Assembly (NCBI RefSeq): GCF_021018805.1
Contig: NC_086258.1
Coordinates: forward strand, 13,551,936-13,615,935
DNA length: 64,000 nucleotides
Origin: Prinia subflava
Taxonomy: Eukaryota > Chordata > Aves > Passeriformes > Cisticolidae
Direction of reading: 5' to 3'
Shown: positions 23,101-29,955 of the stretch, piece by piece
Layout: each line of letters begins with the position of its first letter
Position numbering within the stretch: the stretch's first letter is position 1
Notes under the pieces: generated by a model
Told to the model about the DNA's origin: nothing
Seen by the model: only the letters and a program-made list of their open reading frames with translations
Database searches by the model: none
Translations under genes and position numbers: made by a program

Positions 23101-26100
23101 GGGGTAACTGCACCAAAATTTGGTGGTAACTGCATCATAATCTGGGGATAACTGCACCGAAGTCTGGCAGTAACTGCACCAAAATCTGGGGATAACTGCA
23201 CCAAAATCTGGTGGTAATGGCACGCTGCAGTCTGGGAAGGCTCATCCTGGGGGGCATTTTCCAGAGTGCATCGTTAGGGACCATTTCAGCTCAGATCTCA
23301 TTTTTCCAGCTGTTCATTAGGGCTGGGGGTGAATTTTTGTGTAGCTGTGACAGTGGATGAGGTAAAAACTCTTAATCTTTTCCATGCAGAGTCATGGAAT
23401 GGAATCATGGAAGGGACCTTAAAGCTCATCTTGTTCCACCCCCTCCCATGTGAGGGGACACCTTCCACTAGACCAGGCTGCTCCAAGCCACATCCAAGCT
23501 GGCCTTGGACAATGCCAAGGAGGGAGCAGCCACAAAGCCAGTCAGCTTGGCTTAACCAATCCTAAGAGAAAATCTGGAGCCACGGATCTGTCTTTACATG
23601 GTAAAAAAACCTGAGTGAGGATTTAGAATTCTCACAAGAGGCTTTACTCCACGTCAGCTGATGGGGGTGGTGGAAAGTCAGCTGAGAATTTAACAAAACC
23701 CCCCCAGCTACGTGCAACAGTGCTGATAAAGGATCAATTACTGAGGGGTGAAGCCCAAGGAGGAGAGACTCCTCCTCTGTCCTGTCCCATCACCTCTTCT
23801 CCACTGGGACCCAAAGCAGAGATGTTTTCCTAGGACAGGACATCTGGCAGGAGAGTCTGGTCCGTGCACTGAGAGCTTTTGTGGTGTAGGACCAAACATC
23901 TCTATCTGTTCACCTGTGTGCAGAATGTTTGGGGAAAATCAGAAGTTTGGCAGATTTTCAATGCATTTTTGACCGTTACTGCATTAACCAGAATGATTCT
24001 AAAGAATTGCACGTCTTCATTGCATATTTCTTTTTATTCTTACAGGTGTTCACGGAGGACGAGCGCATATTTAGTATGGCTTCAGGCAGTCATGTACTGA
24101 TTGCTGTCTTTGCAGTAAGAAAACATTTAACATTGCTTTTATTGAGGAATGTGGGTTTCCTGAAGCCCCTCCTCAGGTGTGAGGAAGCAGAAGGAGGATC
24201 TGGGTGGGTCTAGATGACATTTTACCTGCTGTGCTAAAATAATTTCATGCCTTTGAAATGGAGAAAGCAAAATGAAATAAGCCCAGATCACCTCATGCTG
24301 TCCTGTTATTTTATGAACTGGGGTTTTTCTGCCCTGAGTGCTTTCTGCAGCATTGATTAACCTGAGTTTCAATGTTAATGGGCTCCATTTTCACATATTC
24401 TGTATCTTCACGTATTTTATAGCACTGCCACCACCTCAGTGCCAGCTATGGTGGGAGGCAAGGCAAGGCTGTTAATGTGGCAACCTCTGTTTTTCAGCCT
24501 TACATCCATTCTGTGGCGTTCATTCTTCTTCTTCGCTTTTTGGAGTTAAAATATGGAAAAGCAGTGCTGAGGCAGGACCCACTGTTCAGGTTTGTATAAA
24601 CACACATGCACATGTGAGATCTAAACCCCTACCCCACTGCTTCTCCTTGAAAACATCATTGCATTTGTGTCCCTATTTTTAAATCTTTTTTTTTTTAATA
24701 CTGGTGATTTTTTATGACCTAAATAGCCCCTTAAATAATGCAGTGCTGTGATAATATAAAACAGCTTTTAAGTTATTTAGTGCCACCACAGGATGTTGCC
24801 TGTGCTGTGGGATGTACCAGCTTCTTTTTTGGTACTAAACTAAGATTATAAATGTCACCATTATCATCATCATCAACAATAACAATAATGATGATGATAT
24901 TAATAGCAGTCATTATAATATAGTATAAATTATATCCCAGGGAAATTCACTCTTGGTCTATCCAAAATGCACTGGTGGAGAACAAAGGTAAAGAACAAAA
25001 TCCTAAGCTAAAGCTGGTGGGTTTTCAGGATTTCCCCAAGAAAAGAAAGCAGCCAGCAGCATCCCAAGGAGCTCGAGGAGGAAGATGAAGATGTGAGAGC
25101 CGAAAGGGAAGCAGTGAGAGATGCCATGGTGGCTCCAAGCCAGGAGGAGGTACCCCTGAGTGTTGTCCTTCTTGTTCTGTTTGATTTTCTACCCGGTAAA
25201 AAACAAACCAGTGCGGGTCACTGCTCTGGCTGTGCTGTTCTTACTGGGAAAATCAAAACTCCAATAGTGTGGGTTCCATCAGGAGAAAGGTATTAAGAGG
25301 AACCTGGAAAATAAAGTGTCCTGTTGCACCTCATATTCCTGGTGAACTGTAAAACAAAGATCTTTGTAAGTGTTTCTGCCTTTTAAATGGAAAAATGTAA
25401 CAGAAGGATTAATGCTGTCCAAGATAATAAATTAATCTTGCTTCTCCTCACTTTCAGAAATCAATCATTATAGTCAGCAATCTGTGCAAAGAGTATAATG
25501 TAAAGCAAGCTGGATCGTTTTTTAAGAAGCAGAAGAAAACGAAAACAGCCACCAAAAACCTTTCCTTCTGTGTTAAAAAAGGTGAGAACTGGGACTGTCC
25601 TCCCAGACCTGTGTTCAACCCCGAGTTAATTCCCTGCATTCTCAGTTACCTGAGCAAGGACAGAAAAGTCAAATCCATTTCTTCTGTTTTAAAAGCACCT
25701 TCAGTCTGGGCTTGATGTGTTAATGGTGCACCCTATTAATGACCTGTGACTGTCCATTATCTAAAATAAAGATAAAGATCCTGGGGAGAGGGGACCACTT
25801 CATCAGTGGCACCTGCAAGTAATTCACAGTATCAATTTAAGCTGAAATCTTATAGATTCCCTTTTATTTTATATGATCTTTGATATTAATATGCTGCCTT
25901 TTCTTTTTTTTTTTTGCTTTTGTGGGACTGTCCATGATATATTTCTTGAATGGGGAATAATCCTAATAAATTCTGTGCATTGATTGCAGGAGAAGTGTTA
26001 GGACTTCTGGGGCCCAACGGAGCTGGGAAAAGCACAGCTATCAAAATGATCACTGGAGAGACAAAACTGACTGCTGGGCAGGTAGGAGACACCTGGAGAC

Positions 26101-29100
26101 AAGGGATGGCTCCGTGACAAAAATCCAAATCTTGCACTGAGGCTAAGCTATCATTTTTATCAAGGCTGCAGTTCATTTTTAGTGATCAGGGTTTTAATCG
26201 AGTTCATCATGCTATTAACTTAAATAACGTATTAATAAGATGACGGTGAGCCACTTCTAATTTTGATAAGCTGTTGCATCTGCCCTAATTGCCACGTTTA
26301 TATCTGGTATGAAATCACTCCCTCCCCGTGGGTTTCCTCACCTAAACCCCACAATCTCCCCCTGAACCACCCCTTGTCCTGGGCAAGGCTGTGTGAGAGG
26401 ACCCTGCCCAGCCTGGTTGTGCAGGTGCTGATGAAGAGTGGAGGAGGCTCCCAGGACCAGGCTCCTGCGTTCCTGGGGTACTGCCCCCAGGAGAACCCCC
26501 TGTGGCTGGACCTCACCCCGCAGCAGCACCTGAGGCTCTACGCGGCCGTGAAGGGGCTGCGCCGCGAGGACACGGCTGCTGCTGTGCACAGGTACAGCTG
26601 CAGGGCTGCCACGGCCCCTGGCCCACCCTCGGTCATGGGGAGGGGACCAGAGAGGCAAAACTCACACAGGAAACCTTGAAAGAAGCTCAGGAAACTCGGC
26701 TGCAAAAGCGCTGCTGTGCTCAGTGCTGGGATTCAGTGAGGGGGTTGAGAAAACCTCTGATTTTCCTGAGTGCATTTGGTGGGGATTAATTTACCACTAA
26801 TGCCCTTTTAAGAATGTTTTCTTTAGGCAGCTTTTCTGAAATCTCTGATGTTAGAGTTTGGCACCACAAGAAGGGGTGCTGAGCTGATGCTGGCAAGGGG
26901 GAATGGATTCATAATGCTGTTGACACTGATGATGGGTTTAGAAGAGAGTTTGTGGCTTTTTCAGTACACTCTGCTTCAAATAGTCACTTACATTTTAATA
27001 ACACAATAAATGTTTAATGAAAACAAGCGAGAGTCAAGAGCAAGAGGAGAAAAGTTACTTTTTCTTGTCATTTTGGGAACCCTTGATGAGAGCATTGATT
27101 GGGAATAATAAAAATGTTCTTTTCTCATTTTCCCCACAGAATCGTGAACGCTCTGCAGCTTCAAGACTACTTACACAAAAAAGTCAGAAAGTTACCTGCC
27201 GGGATAACCAGAAAGGTGAGTTTTGGGTCACTGCAATGCTCAAGCACTAATTAAAACTCTCCTTCCTGAGTGGAGGGACCAACCTGTGCCCTGAGCTCCC
27301 GGGAGAGCCTGTGGTGGGTGGGGTGATGGAAATGAGCCTTTCCCAAACCCGTAAATCAGAACTGCCATGGATGAGGAGGCTCTGCCCACGGCTGTGTGTG
27401 GGCACAGTGCCAGGCTGTGCAGGAGGCCTGGCTGAGCCCCTTTCTCCATGTCACAGCTGTGTGTGGCACTGTCCCTGCTGGGCAACCCCTCGGTGCTGCT
27501 GCTGGACGAGCCCTCCACGGGCATGGACCCCAACGGGCAGCGCCGTGTCTGGTGAGCACCGACCCGGGCACGGGGCCACCGCGCTGGGGAAGGGGTGGGC
27601 AGCCAAAAGGAGATGTTTAAAGATGCATGAAAAGGGTTTTGTCCCATCCACAGATGGTGCTGTCCCTCACTTTGCAATGGTTCTGTTAGAAAACACATTT
27701 TTTGTCTCTCTCTGACTCAGAGATGAGCAAGGAGAGAAAAAAACTGTTTTACCTTCACCCTTTTTTGCAAGATTTACAACAGTCTTAAATGGGATTTGGG
27801 AGAATTCATAGAGAGACTCAAAATGAGTAGTTTTTGTAATTATTTCAAAGCGTTACCATGTGCTCGTTCATCAGAAGCTGCTGCATGTGAAAATTCTATT
27901 CTTATTTTAGAGGAAAGGCACTTGGATGGACAAAGCTCTAAGAGCAATGCCTGATATTTATAGGGAGTGCTAGATTTCGTTTTTCACTCTGCTCCTCAGG
28001 AGAATAATCCGGGATGCCCTGAAGGCCAAGGAGTCGGGAGCCATCCTGACCACGCACTACATGGAGGAGGCAGAGGCCGTGTGTGACCGTGTGGCCATCC
28101 TGGTGTCCGGGCAGCTCCGGTGGGTGACAGCCCCTGGCTGATCTGGGACTGACCCAGGCTGCCCCTCCAGCCTCACCTGCCGTGGCTTTCCTGGAGTGTC
28201 CCCTGGTTTCCTTCCCAGGAAGGAGCAGGGGCTGAGGTGACAATGACTTCACTGTCATCTCCCTGCCCTGCCAGGTGCATTGGCTCCATCCAGTACCTGA
28301 AGAACAAGTTTGGCAAAGGATATCTCCTGGAAATCAAGGTCAAGGATCCCGAGAGCGCTGACGTGCTGCACACTGAGATTCTGAAGATTTTCCCGGGTGC
28401 AGCCCGCCAGGAGAGGTAACTGTAAAATATGGGATGAGGAGAGGTTTCAGCACTGCCCCATCCTTGAGAACATTCCTGTGGGATGGCCAGACACGGGATC
28501 TCAGCTGGAGAGGGATGAGCAGCTCCCCGTAGGGAGATCTGATTTCATGTCACCACATCCAGCTCTCCATGATCCCAGCACAAGACATCCACACATCCAC
28601 ACAGGTTTGACCCCAGAACCTCAATACAGAGCAAGAATCACCTTTTCTTCTGTTTCCTCAAGGTTCCCCTCTTTGCTTGTCTACAAGATCCCCATGAAAG
28701 ATGCACTGCCCCTGTCCCAGTCCTTCTCCAAGCTGGAGGAAGGTAAGAGCAAAACTGGGTGACTTTTTGAAAAGGCAGAACAGCAATTGTTCATTTTCAA
28801 CCCTCCTCCCATTTCTCCACAGCCAAACAAAGCTGCAGCCTCGAGGAGTACAGCTTCTCCTTGAATACTCTGACTCAGGCAGGTGATTTTTATTTGTGCT
28901 GTAAAGGAAGGAGCAGCAACAAAAGCTGCAGCCAAACCCAGGCTGGTGCAGTGGCAAAAGGCAGCTCCACCAAAAAACTGCCTGAGGGTGGTGGGTGAGG
29001 AGTTCTCTAGTGGTAAAATAGTGGGAAATGGTTTGGGTTTTTCACTGCTGGGATTTTGCATGGTGGGAACAAGTCTGGATGAAGTCTCAGACTCTATTTG

Positions 29101-29529
29101 GTCGAGAAAGGCACACAACACACCCAAGGATGGAGCTGCCCATGCCCAGCCCCTCTGGGTGCCCTGGAAACAGCAGAATATTTATTGCTGCTTGTACAAG
29201 GCTGGTGGCAAAGATGAGGAATGTTTAAGTCAATCCATTGGTGGGGAAAACCGGTATGGAAATGCCTATAGGCAGGTGATGCCTGTGTGGTGACTCCAGA
29301 GAGCACAGGAGGCTCAGCTCCTGCTCCCCCCAAAAAACCTCTCCTTGCTTCTCCCAGGGGCTGCAGAGCTGTGCCTCCTGCAAAGGAGCCTCACAGAGAA
29401 ATAACCCAAGCATTCTCTTGCCCATTTCAGGTGTTTCTGGAGCTCTCCCGAGAGCAGGAAAAGGATAATTTTGATCTGACTTTGGACAGGACTTTCGACT
29501 GGAAGCAGCTGCAGCAGGAGGACTGTTAA
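6237..29529 (+). CDS. ABCA8: Full-length ABCA8/9/6/10-group ABC transporter (38 coding exons)
   Basis: A complete ABCA-subfamily full transporter of 1,631 residues; human ABCA8 and ABCA9 are about 1,620. Order: cytosolic N-terminus with [20 protein letters not shown]1 (about 36-55), luminal loop 1, TM2-6 (exons 5-8), NBD1 (Walker [10 protein letters not shown] 517-525, ICPQFN, signature LSGGQ 618-622, Walker B LLLDEP about 639-644, STQ with Gln674), TM7 (about 867-888), luminal loop 2, TM8-12, NBD2 (Walker [10 protein letters not shown] 1331-1339, YCPQEN, LPAGI 1428-1432, LLLDEP 1449-1454, His1486), and the ABCA C-terminal domain. Members act in cellular lipid and sterol transport; the cargo here is unknown. 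The 38 exons join without a frame break. The ATG at 6237 gives the family N-terminus. It is the immediate upstream neighbour of FAM20A in the same orientation, as ABCA8 is in human. The symbol rests on synteny and overall similarity, and bird one-to-one orthology is uncertain. Confidence 0.88.
6711..6921 (+). CDS. ABCA8: ABCA8-like exon 2 (TM1)
   Basis: It starts [20 protein letters not shown] (TM1) and continues into luminal loop 1 ([19 protein letters not shown]), which resembles ABCA8 TPVTNTTQQIMNKVAS. Donor GTGGGT, phase 1. Confidence 0.88.
6967..7520 (+). mobile_element. LTR-like repeat, copy A (intron 2)
   Basis: About 550 bp, closely similar to the reverse complement of 9470-10035. 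It has a TATA-like stretch (TAGTAATATATATAAAGCAA, about 7171-7190) and AATAAA near 7448, the layout of a solo LTR (U3 promoter, then poly(A) signal). Exact ends and target-site duplication are not resolved. No coding retroviral sequence is present. Confidence 0.6.
7926..8084 (+). CDS. ABCA8: ABCA8-like exon 3 (luminal loop 1)
   Basis: It encodes [17 protein letters not shown] and [13 protein letters not shown], matching the family FSYHLKF element. Donor GTAACG. Confidence 0.87.
8307..8407 (+). CDS. ABCA8: ABCA8-like exon 4 (luminal loop 1)
   Basis: Cys-containing luminal segment ending in [18 protein letters not shown], equivalent to the family GFVALQAAINAAIIE. Confidence 0.88.
8629..8855 (+). 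CDS. ABCA8: ABCA8-like exon 5 (TM2)
   Basis: It opens [11 protein letters not shown] (family ATNHSVMEEL), then a hydrophobic TM2 and [20 protein letters not shown], the coupling segment before TM3. Confidence 0.9.
8946..9080 (+). repeat. Dispersed repeat, copy 1 (intron 5)
   Basis: Shares GACAAGGAAACACC, CATTGCTTGAAAATTTAT and CTGATCACT with 12988-13105 in the same orientation. Family not recognised. Confidence 0.6.
9295..9433 (+). CDS. ABCA8: ABCA8-like exon 6 (TM3-TM4)
   Basis: It starts with [20 protein letters not shown] and ends [10 protein letters not shown]. Donor GTAAGT. Confidence 0.88.
9470..10035 (-). mobile_element. LTR-like repeat, copy B (intron 6)
   Basis: Opposite orientation to copy A. 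It shares the TAGTAATATATATAAAGCAA block, AAGAAGGAGG, CCTTGGGTCTGGGT, AATAATTTAGGTGTCAT and AATTAATAAACATCTGAG. Identity looks roughly 75-85% by eye. It lies just 3' of exon 6, whose donor is at 9434. Confidence 0.6.
10385..10570 (+). CDS. ABCA8: ABCA8-like exon 7 (TM4-TM5)
   Basis: 62 codons in phase 0. Hydrophobic segments are followed by [20 protein letters not shown], matching family LEWILSLLSPFAF. Confidence 0.88.
10625..10717. repeat. 31-bp tandem repeat, 3 copies (intron 7)
   Basis: Three units starting ATTCCTGCCCTTAGCTC, about 55 bp after the exon 7 donor. Confidence 0.85.
11133..11202. repeat. (TA)n microsatellite (intron 7)
   Basis: Two alternating TA blocks separated by TTTGGACTAAAA; each is nearly self-complementary, so the tract can extrude a cruciform. 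Confidence 0.85.
11576..11723 (+). CDS. ABCA8: ABCA8-like exon 8 (TM6)
   Basis: Encodes [20 protein letters not shown], the conserved last helix of TMD1 followed by the FDKILP motif. Confidence 0.9.
12183..12354 (+). CDS. ABCA8: ABCA8-like exon 9 (linker to NBD1)
   Basis: Encodes [17 protein letters not shown] and a variable acidic stretch ending [11 protein letters not shown], as in the family PPEFQGKEAIR. Confidence 0.9.
12914..12972 (+). CDS. ABCA8: ABCA8-like exon 10 (NBD1 start)
   Basis: 59 nt, encoding [19 protein letters not shown], the first strand of NBD1. Confidence 0.85.
12988..13105 (+). repeat. Dispersed repeat, copy 2 (intron 10)
   Basis: Second copy of the intron-5 element; both copies start near ATTCCTG...AAAGACAAGGAAACACC or GAAGACAAGGAAACACC and end after TGATCACT. 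Confidence 0.6.
13370..13480 (+). CDS. ABCA8: ABCA8-like exon 11 (NBD1 Walker A)
   Basis: It contains [20 protein letters not shown], with the P-loop lysine at residue 523. Confidence 0.93.
13552..13727 (+). CDS. ABCA8: ABCA8-like exon 12 (NBD1 Q-loop)
   Basis: Q-loop [18 protein letters not shown], then helical-domain [11 protein letters not shown]. Confidence 0.92.
13822..13930 (-). mobile_element. CR1 LINE fragment (intron 12)
   Basis: Reverse complement of CR1 3' sequence (CAGCCTGGCCTTGGACACTT, CAGGGATCCTGGGG). Confidence 0.7.
14004..14123 (+). CDS. ABCA8: ABCA8-like exon 13 (NBD1 signature)
   Basis: Canonical ABC signature [25 protein letters not shown] at residues 618-622. Phase 0 donor CAG|GTAAAG. 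Confidence 0.93.
14440..15037 (+). repeat. 30/32-bp minisatellite made of splice acceptors (intron 13)
   Basis: Nineteen CCTCCTGCAG|GTT sites. The AG ends are at 14489, 14519, 14551, 14581, 14611, 14643, then every 30 bp to 14913, then 14945, 14975, 15005 and 15037. Spacing is 30 bp, or 32 bp where the unit has GTTCTGAGTG or GTTCAGAGTG. A first degenerate unit (CCTGTGGG) precedes them. The last site is the real exon 14 acceptor. Units vary at ATCCC/ACCCC, GTCTG/GTTTG and ATTCC/ACTCC. No unit has a spacer, so this is not a CRISPR. Confidence 0.95.
15038..15176 (+). CDS. ABCA8: ABCA8-like exon 14 (NBD1 Walker B)
   Basis: It encodes [20 protein letters not shown] and [15 protein letters not shown]. 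Gln674 sits where most ABC ATPases have the switch His; this Gln is normal for NBD1 of the ABCA8/9 group. The acceptor CTCCTGCAG is the last of 19 tandem copies. Confidence 0.93.
15307..15397 (+). CDS. ABCA8: ABCA8-like exon 15
   Basis: Encodes [20 protein letters not shown] and [11 protein letters not shown], highly conserved in the family ([19 protein letters not shown]). Confidence 0.92.
15544..15556. repeat. Two telomere-like TTAGGG units (intron 15)
   Basis: TTAGGGTTAGGGTTAG; too short to treat as an interstitial telomere. Confidence 0.4.
15703..15842 (+). CDS. ABCA8: ABCA8-like exon 16
   Basis: Post-NBD1 domain: [19 protein letters not shown] then [12 protein letters not shown], equivalent to YTLPLERTNKFP. 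Confidence 0.9.
16427..16546 (+). CDS. ABCA8: ABCA8-like exon 17
   Basis: Encodes [20 protein letters not shown], the conserved end of the first regulatory domain (GVSMTTLNEVFLKLEG). Confidence 0.92.
16975..17430. repeat. 56-bp minisatellite (intron 17)
   Basis: About eight units. The CTCTGAAT blocks at 17045, 17101, 17168, 17224, 17280, 17336 and 17392 are 56 bp apart, except one 67-bp unit that duplicates 11 bp (GGGTTTATCCA). Units contain CAG|GTGGGA donor-like and TGCACACAG acceptor-like words. Confidence 0.93.
17795..17990 (+). CDS. ABCA8: ABCA8-like exon 18 (linker before TM7)
   Basis: A variable, GC-rich linker ([16 protein letters not shown]) precedes the conserved [19 protein letters not shown]. 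Confidence 0.88.
18451..18594. repeat. 72-bp tandem duplication (intron 18)
   Basis: Two diverged copies starting GAAGATGCTGAT (18451) and GAAGGTGCTGAT (18523), sharing CTTGTATCTAAAGGAAGT. Confidence 0.75.
18596..18830 (+). mobile_element. CR1 LINE 3' end (intron 18)
   Basis: Contains the CR1 elements GGTTCTTCCCCCAGAGGTGC, CCACAGCTCCAGGAGTG, CTCCCTTCCAAATCAGGACA and CCATGATTCTGTGA. Confidence 0.8.
18967..19133 (+). CDS. ABCA8: ABCA8-like exon 19 (TM7)
   Basis: TM7 ([20 protein letters not shown]), then [13 protein letters not shown], like family WELSPHLYFLAPG, and TLLVYNHT. Confidence 0.88.
19845..19972 (+). CDS. ABCA8: ABCA8-like exon 20 (luminal loop 2)
   Basis: Encodes [20 protein letters not shown] and ends [15 protein letters not shown]. 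The family equivalents are ASIDDFIQSVEHQNIALEV and YNGAI. Confidence 0.85.
20342..20479 (+). CDS. ABCA8: ABCA8-like exon 21 (luminal loop 2)
   Basis: Starts [20 protein letters not shown] (family SFSLACNAKRLNCFPVLM) and ends [12 protein letters not shown]. The acceptor TTTGAAG is unusually purine-rich. Confidence 0.87.
20939..21052 (+). CDS. ABCA8: ABCA8-like exon 22 (TM8)
   Basis: Aromatic-rich TM8 ([17 protein letters not shown]) and [12 protein letters not shown]. Confidence 0.86.
21130..21186 (-). mobile_element. CR1 LINE 3' terminal fragment (intron 22)
   Basis: CAGAATCACAGAATCATTTA followed by GGTTGGAAA, the reverse complement of the CR1 tail. Confidence 0.75.
21370..21429. repeat. 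A/T-rich (AAACTTTA)-like repeat next to exon 23 acceptor
   Basis: Imperfect repeats of TTTAAAAC run to within 7 bp of the exon 23 acceptor (CCTCCCAG) and occupy the space where a polypyrimidine tract is expected. Confidence 0.75.
21436..21606 (+). CDS. ABCA8: ABCA8-like exon 23 (TM9)
   Basis: [20 protein letters not shown] matches family [20 protein letters not shown]. TM9 follows. Its acceptor follows an A/T-rich repeat with a short pyrimidine tract. Confidence 0.92.
21952..22062 (+). CDS. ABCA8: ABCA8-like exon 24 (TM10)
   Basis: Encodes [20 protein letters not shown], equivalent to the family YVISFIFRKGRKNS. Confidence 0.9.
22655..22792 (+). CDS. ABCA8: ABCA8-like exon 25 (TM11)
   Basis: 46 codons, mostly hydrophobic, with [18 protein letters not shown]. 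Donor CAG|GTGAGG. Confidence 0.86.
22857..23220. repeat. 22-bp minisatellite (intron 25)
   Basis: About 16 units of the type TAACTGCACCAAAATCTGGG, with GGGG, GGCA or GGGA variants before the next TAACTG. Confidence 0.93.
23388..23545 (-). mobile_element. CR1 LINE fragment (intron 25)
   Basis: AGAGTCATGGAATGGAATCATGG and CACCTTCCACTAGACCAGGC are antisense CR1 3' words. Confidence 0.8.
24046..24114 (+). CDS. ABCA8: ABCA8-like exon 26
   Basis: 23 codons ([20 protein letters not shown]) between two phase-0 introns, in the luminal segment before TM12. It follows the intron with the 22-bp minisatellite. Confidence 0.8.
24498..24589 (+). CDS. ABCA8: ABCA8-like exon 27 (TM12)
   Basis: TM12 [20 protein letters not shown], then [10 protein letters not shown] (family SMRKDPFFRIS). 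Confidence 0.9.
24857..24910. repeat. ATC/AAT trinucleotide tract (intron 27)
   Basis: Imperfect ATC, AAT and ATG triplets. Confidence 0.7.
25029..25149 (+). CDS. ABCA8: ABCA8-like exon 28 (acidic linker)
   Basis: [20 protein letters not shown] continues the family ISPRS...EEPEGEDED linker before NBD2. Confidence 0.9.
25458..25581 (+). CDS. ABCA8: ABCA8-like exon 29 (NBD2 start)
   Basis: Encodes [20 protein letters not shown] then [12 protein letters not shown], as in family LRKEYAGK...ATRNVSFCVRKG. Confidence 0.92.
25990..26081 (+). CDS. ABCA8: ABCA8-like exon 30 (NBD2 Walker A)
   Basis: Walker [21 protein letters not shown]-loop lysine at residue 1337. The family usually has GHNGAGKST. 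Confidence 0.93.
26425..26591 (+). CDS. ABCA8: ABCA8-like exon 31 (NBD2 Q-loop)
   Basis: Encodes [20 protein letters not shown] and [13 protein letters not shown], matching family [20 protein letters not shown]. Confidence 0.93.
27140..27215 (+). CDS. ABCA8: ABCA8-like exon 32 (NBD2 signature, altered)
   Basis: Encodes [20 protein letters not shown] then ITRK. The family signature here is LSEGIKRK. This protein has LPAGI, losing the Ser that contacts the ATP gamma phosphate in canonical ABC dimers. Confidence 0.9.
27457..27551 (+). CDS. ABCA8: ABCA8-like exon 33 (NBD2 Walker B)
   Basis: Encodes [20 protein letters not shown] then PNGQRRV; Walker B and D-loop are intact, unlike the upstream paralogue. 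Confidence 0.93.
28000..28119 (+). CDS. ABCA8: ABCA8-like exon 34 (NBD2 switch His)
   Basis: [20 protein letters not shown] contains the intact switch histidine, residue 1486. Confidence 0.93.
28275..28415 (+). CDS. ABCA8: ABCA8-like exon 35
   Basis: [20 protein letters not shown] and FPGAARQER are nearly identical to the family consensus. Confidence 0.93.
28663..28742 (+). CDS. ABCA8: ABCA8-like exon 36
   Basis: Encodes [20 protein letters not shown] then FSKLEE. The acceptor is CTCAAG and the donor GTAAGA. Confidence 0.92.
28823..28878 (+). CDS. ABCA8: ABCA8-like exon 37 with GC donor
   Basis: 56 nt encoding [15 protein letters not shown]. Conserved protein continuity (TLTQ|VFLELS) and the 56-nt size of the paralogous exon place the donor at CAG|GCAGGT, a GC-AG intron. 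A GT four bases downstream would shift the frame. Confidence 0.88.
29431..29529 (+). CDS. ABCA8: ABCA8-like exon 38 (last)
   Basis: [20 protein letters not shown] and a short tail ending in QEDC, stop TAA at 29527. Family: VFLELSKEQELGD...WK. Confidence 0.92.
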   Translation: MFLELSREQEKDNFDLTLDRTFDWKQLQQEDC

Positions 29530-29931
29530 ATGCTCATTTATGCATTGCTCAGTATTAACCAAACTGCACTTATTTACTGCCACTCTCAGTGTACCACGGA
29601 GAGGGGAACAGGCTCCTCTGATGCAGAAGATGTTTCACCTGCAGGGGTCTCAGCCCTGCTCCAAGCTGCAATTCCAAAGGCTGATCCATAAAACAGTGCC
29701 TGCTCTGGTGAGAGCTCTTGTCAGGCCAGGCAGGATGGAGCAGAGGGACTGAAAGCTTTGCAGAAAGAAAGGTCCTGATCCATCTCTGGGGATCAAATCT
29801 CTCTGGATCTGGGTGCATCAGGGAATCTGGACAGGGTGCCGCCCTCCTGGGTTCCTCTCCCACCGAAGTCTGGGACCATCTGCCTGTGACATGTTCTTGC
29901 TGGAATTTGCACTCAATTTTTATACCCTTCC

Positions 29932-29937
29932 AATAAA
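29932..29937 (+). terminator. Poly(A) signal of ABCA8-like gene
   Basis: AATAAA about 400 nt after the stop. The 3' UTR probably ends near 29,955. No closer canonical hexamer was seen. Confidence 0.75.
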
Positions 29938-29955
29938 TGTCTCTATAGAAACTGC

